Below, piece by piece: positions 1-9,392 of a stretch of 29,559 nucleotides of DNA (position 1 is the stretch's first letter; each line of letters starts with the position of its first letter). The stretch is from positions 1-29,559 of the forward strand of contig JAIVFJ010000511.1 in NCBI GenBank assembly GCA_025765615.1. The letters are read 5' to 3'. The position numbers were made by a program, and so were the translations under genes. The notes beneath the pieces are model-generated. The model made no database searches. It was not told the origin of the DNA and saw nothing but the letters and a program-made list of their open reading frames with translations. The stretch is from Zopfochytrium polystomum. Its lineage: Eukaryota; Chytridiomycota; Chytridiomycetes; Chytridiales; Chytridiaceae.

Positions 1-606
1 GATATCTGTGCCCCAAACGAGACGATAAGAGCGAAAAAACAGATTGAGAGAGAGAGAGAGACAAGAACGAGAGACAGAACGAGAGAGAGAGAGAAGAGAA
101 AAGGAGGAGAGAATCGTCGGCAACATCCGAGATTCGGTGCTGTTGTTCCGACGCTCCATCTCAATGTCATCGCTTCTAATATGATGAGAGCTTATCATTT
201 GTTTACATTTATGTAAATACACCCAACGAGATTGCCGCCAACACCAAATGTTTTGTTTCCCCTCCCACATGTAATTATTTCGTCACTTGGCCAATCATGG
301 AACTTCATGTGACAGACTCGACTCTATTACTGTCTAGGTCCATAGGTGGGGACACGGAAGTCACACAGCGCGGAGGCTTTTAACAGCCAACTGGCACAAA
401 CCGTCAGATCACGGTCTCGCCACCACTACAACGCGCTCGTGTTGCTTGCCCCGTGAGGCTGGATCGCGTATGATTCGGTATGCGTAGCGCGGTGGAATGC
501 CAGTGAGCTTGGAAACGTTGAGAAGTTCGTCCAGAAGCGGAAGGTTGCCGTGGGCGCTGCTGCGTCCCCCCGGCGTTCCCTTGAATTTCTCGCTTCACAC
601 AAGTTT
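1..606. other. Left flank, no gene recognised
   Basis: No reading frame here resembles a protein family and none is supported by splice signals. The only visible structure is a GA-rich microsatellite near the left edge. The segment ends where the inverted homology with 25.5-26.1 kb begins. Confidence 0.5.
44..113. repeat. GA-rich microsatellite
   Basis: Two uninterrupted (GA)n runs, separated by a degenerate GA-rich spacer, followed by purine-rich sequence. Simple-sequence repeat with no further signal. Confidence 0.85.
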
Positions 607-1310
607 TGTCGGCCGTCTGGATAGTCCAGTAGTTTTCTAAATATTTATCTGAACTTCTTAAATTGAAGGGCAAGAAGGGCCTTTCTGAGACAAAACCGAG
701 GACCATGGGGCAGACGAGAAGCTTGTTGGGAGGCACTTTCCAGCGGAGATGTATTTACGACCAATGAGCGGGACGGATTCTTCGGGTGCAATCACGATCC
801 TTCAGCGAACTTCGATCGGGAAGTACCCCTTCAAGAAAGTTGCCTCGCATACGCAACGCGTGCCGGCCAGCCGCAAGACAGCGCGCTCGCGCGGGGAGCC
901 TCTGTCTATTTTTGCAGGTCGGACATGCGCGCAGGGCCACGAGACCGCGTCAGCGCGCGCCGACAGAGGACAGCCCCATTGTCGAACGAGGCAAGTCCAA
1001 CACTCTTGTCGCAGCAGCGGGCCTATCAAAGCCTGGTCCGTCAGAGTGTGGTCTTTACGCCATAAGTGGTCTTCAAGTTTACCTTACGCTTAATCGATCG
1101 TTGCGACAGTCTTCCTTTGGTCCCTCCAATACAACACTATTCCGTCTCGTGTTTCGAGTGGCCAACACCCAACGAGAAGCAAACAGTGGACACGGAGTCC
1201 TCCGTTCTTCCGTTCTGGGCCTCTGCAATCAAGCAAAAAAAAGAAAAAAGAAAAAAGAAAAAAAAAAAAGAGGCTGCGCACAGGGGGCTGGCATCCGAAC
1301 CTGAGCGGAG
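607..1310 (-). repeat. Left arm of inverted duplication, 3'-flank part
   Basis: Read on the minus strand this segment matches the plus strand at about 25,490-26,142. Shared landmarks are the GCCGTCTGG...AGTCCAGTAG edge, the AAATATTTATC stretch, the block around 770-840 with its GATCCTTCAGCGAACTTCG motif, and an A-rich run (1236-1270) facing a T-rich run at 25,519-25,540. In the right copy this is the 3' flank of the F-box-like gene. A reading frame from 749 is partly shared by both copies but diverges and frameshifts, so I do not call it coding. Confidence 0.75.
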
Positions 1311-1489
1311 AAAAAAGTTTGATGGGATCCAAGCCATTGTCCAAAAGCTCGGAAAGAGTTTACCTTTGGAGGAACGAGACTATGAACTCTTTGCCGATGA
1401 TAGTTCTACAATGGTTCTTCCTCCTGCATCCCTGACTGCAGTCTTGCGTTTGTGTGCGGCCACGGAGGTCCAGCTCAATGGAGCAGAGC
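1311..1489. other. Filler between two duplicated blocks
   Basis: About 180 bases with no counterpart in the right-hand copy. They sit where the right copy carries the remaining 1.85 kb of the F-box-like gene and the start of its 3' flank. A plus-strand frame here (FDGIQAIVQKLGKSLPLEE onward) has a protein-like composition, but I do not recognise it. Confidence 0.45.
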
Positions 1490-1939
1490 CGCTGACGGGG
1501 CAAGGCCGTCGGAGGCGTCTGTGAACGGCGAGATGCCAATGACGTTTTCCCCATAGAGAACGCTGATGGCTGCAGCGTGCATCGCGCGGGAGACCCGCAG
1601 AAGGGACGTCGGGAGGGCAGGGCAAGCGCACGGGAGGGAGCGGTCGCTGATGTGAACTTCTGCAGTGACAGCGCAGCCGATTGGGAGCGGATGCAGTGGT
1701 TGTCCGTCGCTCCTCGTCTGAGATGAGAAGGTGATGTAGTTTCTGGCAGCGCGCTCGGCTTCGTCCTCGAGGATGACTATGCAGGAGCGGCGCAGGCCGG
1801 CGTGGCGGCAGATCTGTCGGAGGAGTGTGGGCGGAAGTCGGCTGAACGCGCTGGACGGTCGGGTGGAAGGCAACGAGGAGGAAGGTGAGGAGTGCGAGGC
1901 ACGCGCGTGAGGAAAGAGAGGAGGGCAACTCATGATCAC
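1475..1939 (-). pseudogene. Truncated inverted copy of the F-box-like gene
   Basis: The minus strand encodes about 150 residues nearly identical to the first module of the F-box-like protein at 23.2 kb: RLPPTLLRQICRHAGL, the ILEDEAERAARNY segment and SLLRVSRAMHAAAISVLYGE. I count only about three substitutions after the variable Ser/Pro-rich N-terminus, so the duplication looks recent. Identity ends after GLAPSAA, near 1490, where the copy runs into unrelated sequence and stops at once (LLH, stop). The N-terminus around the first ATG aligns with the right copy and supports the start chosen there. It lacks the whole second module and is probably non-functional. Confidence 0.8.
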
Positions 1940-1996
1940 GGGTCAAATTTGATAAATACTGGGGGATGCCTGTTGACTTATCAACAGTCCTTGCCC

Positions 1997-1997
<1 letters not shown>

Positions 1998-2027
<30 letters not shown>
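1998..2027. repeat. A30 homopolymer tract
   Basis: Thirty consecutive A residues exactly where GC-rich host-like sequence changes to the AT-rich island. It may be a retroposon tail or a slippage tract at an insertion junction. No target-site duplication was identified. Confidence 0.85.
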
Positions 2028-2029
<2 letters not shown>

Positions 2030-2099
2030 AAGAGGAAGAGAATTTATTAAGTAGCAAGGTAAAAAGAGAGTTTGAGAAGCTGCATAGAATGAATTAAAA

Positions 2100-2887
2100 C
2101 CAAAGATGATCCAAAAACTCCTTGTAAACCACATTTCTAAAAGTTGATCCACCTTTTTCTTGATTGTGTTTTGCAGTTATTATAAGATCTGCTGGGGATG
2201 TCACTCTTGAAAAGCAACGCAGGACTGTCCATGTGCAAACACATCCTCCCACATATCCAGTCCAACCTTTTTTCAAAGTCTGGCCTTGGGACTTGTTGAT
2301 GGACATTGCAAACGCAGGTCGAACAGGAAATTTCCTTAATCACTGGGGGGCAGAGAGATTCTGGGAAGGAGGACTTTCTCTCCTATCCTGCTGCCCACAA
2401 CAACTTCACAGAACAGCACGTTGGGGCAGACCTCACATAGGATGAGGTGCATCCCATTGCAGCAGTTGCAAAGGAGGATGAGAGGCGTCCCCACTTTGAC
2501 ACCTAGCCTGTGGGGAGGCAGGCTGGAAGAGCTAAGGGTGTTGAGGAACTCAGGGCTAATGAGAAGGCCATCGCCTTCGTTGTCTTCAACTGGGGAGTCA
2601 GCTGGAAGTAGCTCATGGGTATCTCCTGGACGCTGCTGCACAGCATGCTCATTAAACAGATGAACTACATCATTCCTTGCAGCCAAAATGCACCTGTCTG
2701 CCAGGTAGGATGCAAATGCTTCCCATGAATACTGAACTGCTACACCAAAATCATCATAGACTGCCTCAAACAGTTGCCTCACACAAGGAATATCATTGTT
2801 TGCAGGAAAGGTGAGGGTGCTGATGTAGTCTGGGACAATGACATGAATGGGTGCTCCATATGGAGTGTATGAGATTCCTAATCTCAT
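2100..2887 (-). pseudogene. Helitron-type Pif1 helicase, C-terminal fragment
   Basis: The minus strand reads through a stretch typical of the C-terminal half of Helitron Rep/helicase proteins: YLADRCILAARNDVVHLFN, then SLPPHRLGVKVGTPLILL, NCCNGMHL, and RIGEKVLLPRISLPPSD. After a frame change come MSINKSQGQTLK and, in a further shifted frame, SRVTSPADLII. These are the late helicase motifs (ILxxxN, LPPHxLxLKxGxPxxLLxN, INKSQGQT, ALSRV). The Walker A/B motifs and the Rep nuclease are absent from this fragment. The frame breaks around 2300-2340 and 2230 show decay. The family call is firm from the motif order; Helitron rather than host Pif1 follows from the LPPH/LLxN and LLPRI wording. Confidence 0.8.
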
Positions 2888-3099
2888 GGGCCATTGAGCT
2901 GTTGAGGTCTCTTTAAAAGCTCTTCCTTGGCTAGTTCATTGGTTTTACCTTTACATATAATGGCCCCCTATCAATCACAAACAACCACTCTATTCCTATG
3001 TTTGAATACTTATTCTTACTTTCAAAAGTAACTCAGTGCTGTTGCCCTGCATTAAAAAGAGCATCCAGTGTTCCTTGTGCTGAATGGGCCTAAGCACAA

Positions 3100-3470
3100 G
3101 GGGCAAACCCTTTATTTCTTCTTATTTCTTCTTATTGTTACTCATTTTCTCTTATTTTCCCTTGTTCCCACCTTTCAAGCCTCTGTCCTGCACTGATGTG
3201 GCATCCCAGCCCTCAATTTCAGCCCATCTCAAATTTGAGGCAGGAGAGGCACCAGGTGGAGGGGGGTGTGGCTGAAAGATGATTCATTCTTACAAATTGT
3301 TCTTTTCTTTCATTTTCTCCTTTTTACTATCTTTTGTCTTTTTCCTCTTTTCTTCCTCCTTCTTTCTTTCTCTCTCTGATCCCATAAATACTGCCCCTCC
3401 CCCTTCTTCTCTTCAATAATAACTCTCAACTCAATAACAATCAATAAGACTCCCCCTTGGGCAGCCCCTG
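3100..3470 (-). repeat. LTR-like module, copy 1
   Basis: A long pyrimidine tract on the plus strand (3110-3385) is followed by CATAAATACTGCCC, then an AT-rich stretch and ACTCCCCCTTGGG. The same order appears at 8,340-8,770, next to the copia element. On the minus strand the last motif reads as a GGGGGAG polypurine tract. I infer a degenerate LTR and its polypurine tract; the ends are not defined. Confidence 0.4.
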
Positions 3471-3572
3471 TTTGACTAGTTGCATCCCTCATATCTCCTT
3501 TCAGGGTGTTGTAATGTGAGTGCCTCCCCAAAAGACCATGTGTGTGGTGGATAGGAGACCTTCCCCAGCACA

Positions 3573-3845
3573 GTGCAGAGTGGGCCAAGCAGGGAAGATG
3601 GAGTCCTCTTTTGGTGCAGGAGATCCCCCTGGCAAGTGCAGAGTAGGCCAAGCAGGGTGGATTAGAAGTCCTCTTTGGCCAGAGCCCCCAGACCAAGCAA
3701 GTAGAGGTAGCGTTCCCCCAGGCAAGTGCAGAGTAGGCCAAGCTGTGTGAGTGCCCCCTTCCCAAAGCAAGAGTGTGTGAAGACCAAGTTGGGTTGGGTC
3801 TACTGAGATGACAACTTAGAGAGGCTAGTGCAGAGTGGGCCAAGC
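3573..3845. repeat. Imperfect minisatellite
   Basis: The core GTGCAGAGT(A/G)GGCCAAGC recurs at 3573, 3636, 3726 and 3828, with flanking AGGAGATCCCCCTGGCA-like sequence shared by some copies. Spacing grows from 63 to 102 bases, so the repeat is irregular. Confidence 0.8.
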
Positions 3846-4250
3846 TTTCTTTGTTACTTACAGTAATCTGCCATTGCACCCCTTTTTTGAGCACAACTTC
3901 ACCATCAAGTTCTTCCCTCTTCAAGTCAAGCCTGTCTCATCTTCCACATCAAGTTGGTATGTCGGATACCTTCCGTCCTGTATGGGCGCTCCAGGGCTTA
4001 ACCCTGTCATCTCATGCCTATGGCACCCATGATTTATTCATGTGGAGACTTGTCTGTATGTTTGTCCATGGATGTTATGGCACTCATGAGTCAGCAATGA
4101 CTCATGGCAGTTATTGATTGGTATATCTGTGCTTTCAGAGCATACATAGAGAGTAGTATTAACACCAACACCAGGGTACTGGCCCTTACAACCAGGAGTT
4201 CCCCATCATTGATGACTTGTCCTTTCCCCACATATCCAACTATGGGATGA

Positions 4251-4403
4251 GCCTTCAGAGATGCAGAGGATCTCATACGTGTGTGTGATGACAAGCTCCC
4301 GAAAGTTATCAGGCTGTTTGCATTGCTCCTTGCTTTCAATACTCCAGCAGATCCAAGGGCTCTCTACAATGAATTCAAGAATGAGATGGTTGCTGACCAG
4401 CTT
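4251..4403 (+). pseudogene. Helitron-like helicase fragment, N-terminal side
   Basis: A short plus-strand frame reads DAEDLIRVCDDKLPKVIRL, then FALLLAFNTPADPRAL, then YNEFKNEMVADQL, then stop. This resembles the segment just before the Walker A motif in Helitron helicases, where the pattern is LRxLFaxxLxxxxPxdPxxLwxxFkxxxxxD. Its strand is opposite to the helicase fragment at 2.1-2.9 kb, so the two are not one gene. No Walker A motif follows. The family assignment rests on one motif. Confidence 0.5.
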
Positions 4404-4643
4404 TGAGTGGCTCCGCTGGAGAGTGGGAATCTGGATCTTGCCACTACAGACCACATGTACTGCACTGTGTTGAGGCTGCTGGACGCATCCCTACAAAGTT
4501 TGTCAACCTCACTGGGCAACTTCCCCACCCTGCTGCAGCTGAAAGAGTTCCAGCCTGAGCCAGTGCTGCACTGGAAGGCTGGCTCCACACTGTGGCCCAT
4601 GGCTGGTCACATAGCTACCATTTTGCATCAGAAACAGATCTGA

Positions 4644-4670
4644 AGCTACCATTTTAGCAAAATGGTAGCT
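4644..4670. repeat. Perfect 12-bp hairpin
   Basis: AGCTACCATTTT (4644-4655) and its exact complement AAAATGGTAGCT (4659-4670) flank a 3-base loop. A third copy of AGCTACCATTTT lies just upstream, near 4614. Compact hairpins occur near the 3' ends of Helitrons, but no CTRR end could be placed, so the role is open. Confidence 0.7.
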
Positions 4671-4695
4671 CTGGGACCAGACATTTTCTGGAGGG

Positions 4696-4860
4696 AGTGG
4701 GGATTGAAACCAGAGGCAAGAAAAATGGTGGTAGGAGCTCCTGTTTTAGAGAATGGGAGCTGGGGAAACCAGTTTTTGCGAAGGTGTTGGGGATTGAAAC
4801 AAGAGACAAGGAAAAATGGTGGTGGGAAATCCTATTTTCCAAGAATGGGAGCTGGCACAC
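4696..4860. repeat. 90-bp imperfect tandem duplication
   Basis: GGGGATTGAAAC begins near 4699 and again near 4789. Both copies continue with (C)AGAGGCAAGAAAAATGG-like and AGAATGGGAGCTGG-like blocks. Two copies, period about 90. Confidence 0.8.
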
Positions 4861-4903
4861 CCACCTCAATGTGATCAGAGGGTGGATATTGAAGAAGGAG
4901 ACA

Positions 4904-5055
4904 TGTGAGACTGTGCTCTCTAAATCCTCACCCTGGGCTATGGGTGGCAAATAGAGCAATGACCTAAATACCAATCCTGAAAAGTGAAAAAGGGCAAAAA
5001 GGAGATGTCTAGGGGTCACTAGACAGGACAATGTATTTGGAGTCTTAAGAAGCCC
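4904..5055 (+). repeat. Inverted-repeat pair, left arm
   Basis: About 150 bases similar to the reverse complement of 7,917-8,070. Shared blocks include TGTGAGACTGTGCTCTCTAA, CACCCTGGGCT, AATAGAGCAATGACC, AATACCAATCCT, TGTCTAGGGGT and AATGTATTTG. The arms enclose 2.9 kb without a coding gene. Confidence 0.8.
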
Positions 5056-5966
5056 AAGAAACACAAAGAAACTCTCTTACTACACACAAAGAGAAGACTC
5101 TCACACCTCTCACACTCAGACCAAAGGCAACTGTGAAAAGGTGGCACACAAGCAAAGAATGTGCAGGGTTCTCTGGTCCATGACACAGAGTGGGCCCAAT
5201 GGGAGGCAAAAGCCAAAGCCAAAGGGGACCGGGAAATCCGGTAACAATGCTGGAGGCGCAAGATGCAGCAAGCTCCAGGGAGCGGCACTAAGTGCAGCAC
5301 TCCAATCCAACTGAAGAAGGCAAGAGAGTGGGGAGGAAAGTGGCCAGACCCGGTCAATTGGAGCCACCACCATGGAGCAAGGCTCCCTCTCTGTCAAAGA
5401 CAAGCCCTAAGTTGGAGGGGGTTGGACACAGAGGGCAAACACAAGGAACAGTTAGTGTGCAGAGGTGTCTGTTGAATTAAATCAGAACTGTTTTCCACTT
5501 AACAGAACCATACACAACTTGTCTCACTCCAAGGAGAGGTTCCAACTCAATCCAAGGAGGGGGCACACAGGGTGGGAGACCGTGGGACTCTTCTTACTTC
5601 ATCCTACTAGGACACAGACATCTGCTTCACCAAGCCAGGGGAATTCCCTATCTTAGAAGCAAGGAAGGTTAACACCCACTCCCTCACCCAAATGTGGTAC
5701 CATGACATCATTAATCTGAGAGAAAGAGGGTCAGACCAGGCCCACCAGAGGCCACAGGAGCCAACAACCAGGGAGGAGGGGGCATACCTGAGAGACCATT
5801 CCTGCAGCGTACCTGACCAGACAGCTCATTCATATCCCCTTGAGAGACCTGGATTTGACTAGATGTATTGACAGGAACCTAGAGGCACCACCACAGATTT
5901 ACCCTCCATCCTTCCATCACCAAGTGGCTCCTACCCAGTCCAACCTAAACGGCATGCAGAATTGGT

Positions 5967-6039
5967 GAGGTGCACTGGGGCTTGAACCCAGCACGCTGCC
6001 ATGATGGCCAAGAGGACTTGAACCTCCTGTCACGCACCT
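5967..6039 (-). tRNA. tRNA-like sequence, probably degenerate
   Basis: On the minus strand a 73-base segment has tRNA spacing. The 5' AGGTGCG pairs with the 3' TGCACCT (7 bp, one G-T). A T-arm of five pairs (CTGGG/CCCAG) around TTCAAGC falls at canonical positions 49-65. The D-arm region instead holds GGTTCAAG, itself like a T-loop. The anticodon stem is weak and position 33 is not T, so this is more likely a tRNA pseudogene or a tRNA-derived SINE head than a working gene. No anticodon is called. Confidence 0.35.
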
Positions 6040-6438
6040 GGGGAATGCCACCCCCAGCTCTACATACAGTCAGGAAGAAAAGGGCAGGCAAGGGACTTCA
6101 GGCACAGGTTCACACAGTCAACAAGATGGGGGGCAGCTGCTTAAATAGGAAAGGGTTGGAATCACCAGGGAGGAGGGAAAAAGGAGGGAAAACACATACA
6201 AAACAGCAAACAATAAATAAAATAGTAAGAAAAGAATGGGAGGAGTGAGTCACCAAGAAATGGGGCTGAGCCAGCCAAACAAGGAAGGCAGCCCAGAGAA
6301 TCATGGCGCATTTCTTGGCAAACAGAAGAGAGAGGGATGGCAAGAAATGATTGGTACAGTTAAGAAGACAGTCACTCTCAGCCACACAAGAAAGAAAAGA
6401 CACAGACAGAGACAACAAGGAAGAAATAAAAGAGAAAG

Positions 6439-6470
6439 CAGGAAAAACAGGAAAAACAGGAAAAACAGGA
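6439..6470. repeat. Nine-bp minisatellite
   Basis: The unit CAGGAAAAA is repeated about 3.5 times without change. Confidence 0.85.
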
Positions 6471-6721
6471 TAAATTACTAATTGGAAAATAAGTAAAAAT
6501 CATCAATGAAAAGATAAAGAAAAACCCTGTGATCTCATACCCTTTTATGAGGTATTACATCAAGGTAGCAGGTGGTAGGGCTTGTTTGCTCCGCCATCAT
6601 TTTGTTAACTCTGTCCATCTGGGCTTTGCACTCCTCCCACAGAAGTGTTTCAGTCCTAAGTCATTTCCAAAAGTGAGGGGCCATTGGCCAGGCATAGTAG
6701 GACTTTGCATTTCTGCTCAGT

Positions 6722-6795
6722 CTGTCAACTAGCATGTCTCAAACTTGGCACCTTCCCAATTGAAGGGAGCGCTCTAACCACTGAGCAAGGGAGCC
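6722..6795 (-). ncRNA. tRNA-derived SINE head (candidate)
   Basis: The minus strand carries GGCTCCCTTGCTCAGTGG then TTAGAGCG, an excellent pol III A-box of tRNA type. An anticodon-like arm with TTCAATT loop follows, and about 40 bases after the A-box a weaker B-box, GTTTGAGAC. The 3' acceptor strand does not pair with the 5' end. A good A-box with a decayed 3' half fits a tRNA-derived SINE better than a tRNA gene. Its body would extend toward 6,500; its end is not defined. Confidence 0.4.
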
Positions 6796-7916
6796 TTGTA
6801 TCAGCAATTAGAATCAAGACTGACTCTATCTGTCTGCAACATCACCAATAATAAATTATAATAGTAGAGCTCAGAGGCAGACAGATGGAGCCAGTCAGAG
6901 GCCATATGGAAACCCAATAAATAATAAGAGAGTAGGAATCCAAGCCTAGTCACGTTTTGCCAGCAACACGTGGGTCGAGACAGGTAATCCTCACAATTAC
7001 CAGTTAAAAAGTGGGTATACACTTAATTTATTTGAGGTCACAGGCTCGACAGCCTGTCGTCCTCACAGACAATCAACTTTATTCTTTGCTCTGATGGAAA
7101 GATGCTTATTCACTATAAACAAGGACGTTTCTTGGCTTTTCCACCACTACCCAAGAGCTGCCACCACCAGTTTTGACTCATCCAATCGCACCTTTCACAA
7201 GCCTCATGTCAATAACAACCGTTTTCTCCACCTTCTGAAATCACTGGCAAGTTAAGTTTAGTCACAAGTTCTGACTGCAAATGAACTACTGCAACCATCA
7301 CAGTCTCCATGTCTTCTGAATTCTCATCAAAGTCCTCCTGTTGGCTGATTGTCATGATAGAGAGAAGCCATCCGTAACGTGTGAACGGCTTCATTTCAGG
7401 AGCAGCACTGTTGCGATGGGATTGATGGTTGACAAGTTCAACGTACTGTGCTGAAACTAGTCAACAACAAACCAAAGAGGAGTGCCCAATTACAAAAGTG
7501 TTTGGTAGAACTGACTGGTTAGCAGCAAGAGGCACAAGGCGGATCTGAACCTATTGTGACTGTCAGTTATTGTTCTCACAATGCCCATGGGAGAGCGAGC
7601 CACCTCCAATGCAGACCCAGGCGCTGGCTTGCGCTGTTGACAAATACTCTGAGTATTAAGTGGAACAGAAACCTGGTGTTAACAGTTTTCCTCCTTCTCT
7701 GCTCAAGCAGATAATATAGGAGAGGTTTTTACCCTGTGCCAGTCACACTTGCCTAGCAACTATTACAGCATGCAGATCATCATTATGTATCAATAATTCA
7801 TAACAGAGTTTTTTTCTCTTTCTCTCCAAGTTGGGGAGAAGGACCAACCACAAACACACATCGCCACTTCATTCACTCCTTCCACTCACTCACTCAGAGT
7901 AGACTGTTTACAGATG

Positions 7917-8070
7917 ATGGGCTTTAGTAGACTTCAAATACATTCTCCTGTCTGGTCACCCCTAGACACTTTCTTTTGCCCTTTTCATCAGATAGGATTG
8001 GTATTTTGGTCATTGCTCTATTTCCACCTTCAGCCCAGGGTGAGTAGATTTAGAGAGCACAGTCTCACAT
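7917..8070 (-). repeat. Inverted-repeat pair, right arm
   Basis: Reverse-complement partner of 4,904-5,055, with similarity I estimate by eye at about 85 percent. Sequence beyond the arms does not match. Confidence 0.8.
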
Positions 8071-8339
8071 TAGGTTCTTCCGCTCTTAGGTAACTATGAT
8101 TGAGTATAACACATTGTACACTTTTACATCAAAGTATGACCCAAACAGGCAGAGGAATCAATTCCAGCCATTTTGGTAATTTAAAAACCTTTCCGCCGTG
8201 TTGACTTATTCTTAGTCTTGTAACAAATATTGCCACTTGTTAGGGCAAGTAGAATCATTATCTTTGTGATAATGAAACAGCCTTGGTTGGAAATGGGTCT
8301 ATGGCCCCCTCTTGTTTATTTGTGTACATTGCTTCTTAT

Positions 8340-8761
8340 CTCTTTTCTCCCTTGTCATTGTTGCCTTGTCACTGTTGCCTTGTCATCAATTTTTCATTCT
8401 TCCTTTCTTTCATTTTTCTTCAAAAATTTTCTTCCTTTTCTTCCACTTCCTTTTCCTCTTTTTCCTAATGCCACTCTCCCTATAAATACATGCCCTGGGA
8501 GAAGCAGCCTCATTAATCTCAAGTGTAACCCCAACCTTCAATGAGTGCCATCTTTAAGAATTTAGATTTGTACTACTCCAAGTTTCTTCCCTTCTTTACA
8601 AAGTGTGAGTGCTGCTGCTAACTCGTTGGGAGCGGTTGCAACACGATCTCGTCGTCTACAGATTTGTTGTTTGACTTTTTCTCTATTGATTTTTCTCTGA
8701 CAAGTCGTCCTTTCAGAACGACAAGAACAACAACACAGAAGTGCAAGCATGAACTCCCACA
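8340..8761 (-). repeat. Putative 3' LTR of the copia element
   Basis: On the minus strand the polypurine tract GAGGGGGAG is followed directly by TGTGGGAGTTC, the TG start expected of an LTR, 37 bases after the polyprotein stop. The segment contains CTATAAATACATGCCC (plus-strand sense) and a long pyrimidine tract, as in the module at 3.1-3.5 kb. No 5' LTR exists here for comparison, so the far end is only approximate. Confidence 0.5.
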
Positions 8762-8770
8762 CTCCCCCTC
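8762..8770 (-). promoter_or_regulatory. Polypurine tract
   Basis: GAGGGGGAG on the minus strand, immediately before the TG dinucleotide that should begin the 3' LTR. In copia elements this site primes plus-strand DNA synthesis. Confidence 0.6.
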
Positions 8771-8797
8771 ATGCACAACACCCTTCTACCCACTAAA

Positions 8798-9353
8798 TCA
8801 AAGTCCCAATGCTTCAGCATGTTTCCTGAACACTGAGGGTCCCAACGACTCGGTAAAAATGTCTGCGACCATCTCTGTTGTTGGCTTGTGCTCAACAGAG
8901 ATGACTTTCTCATGCTGGATTTTCTCCCACACGAATTTGGCCTTCACTGCTTCGTGCTTGGTACACTCGAGGTTCCAGTCCCCATCACTGTCTTGACGAC
9001 TGAGGTGTTGTCTTTGTAGATAGTGGTTGGCCCTGAATCAGGGAGACCAATCTCCCCCAACAGTCCACGCAACCAAATCACTTTCTTCATGGCCTCCAAG
9101 AGGCCCTCCAATTCTGCCACTGAACCAAGGCTGCGCGTTTGCTCCTCCAGCTAATAGCACAGTTTCCAAGGAAGAATACAAATCCATAGACAGACTTTGC
9201 AGACACTTTGTCTGAGGCAAAGTCGGAATCAGAGTATCCCACAAGTTCCATCTTGCCACCCCATTGAAGCACAAGTGGCACATCAGCAGTTCCCTTGACG
9301 TAGTGAAGCATGTCTAGACCTGCCTCCCAGTGTTTGTCTGTTGCATTGGCCAT
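8798..9353 (-). pseudogene. copia RNase H segment
   Basis: The frame from 9,353 reads HWEAGLDMLHYVKGTADVPL, GYSDSDFASD (RNase H catalytic aspartates) and GFVFFLGNCAISWRSKR, then loses frame. Near the end another frame reads SVEHKPTTEMVADIFTESLG and AEALGL before a stop at 8,798-8,800. This matches the usual copia C-terminus, where HxxT and AD(I/M)xTK/ExL precede the stop. Frame changes in between show inactivation. Confidence 0.85.
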
Positions 9354-9392
9354 AACTTGGCCAAACCGTCCAACAGCAAATGATAAGTCTGG

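Larger units (their letters stand above)
5056..7916. other. AT-rich interval, no protein gene
   Basis: Frames here are short and resemble no family. Visible features are two tRNA-like sequences, a 9-bp minisatellite and A/G-rich tracts. The interval lies between the arms of an inverted repeat, which could mark the ends of a non-autonomous element. Confidence 0.5.

Noticed and set aside
749..1093. Reading frame beginning MYLRPMSG, partly shared with the right arm
   Set aside because: Similarity of the two copies is at DNA level, with frame changes between them; no family match and no start or splice support.
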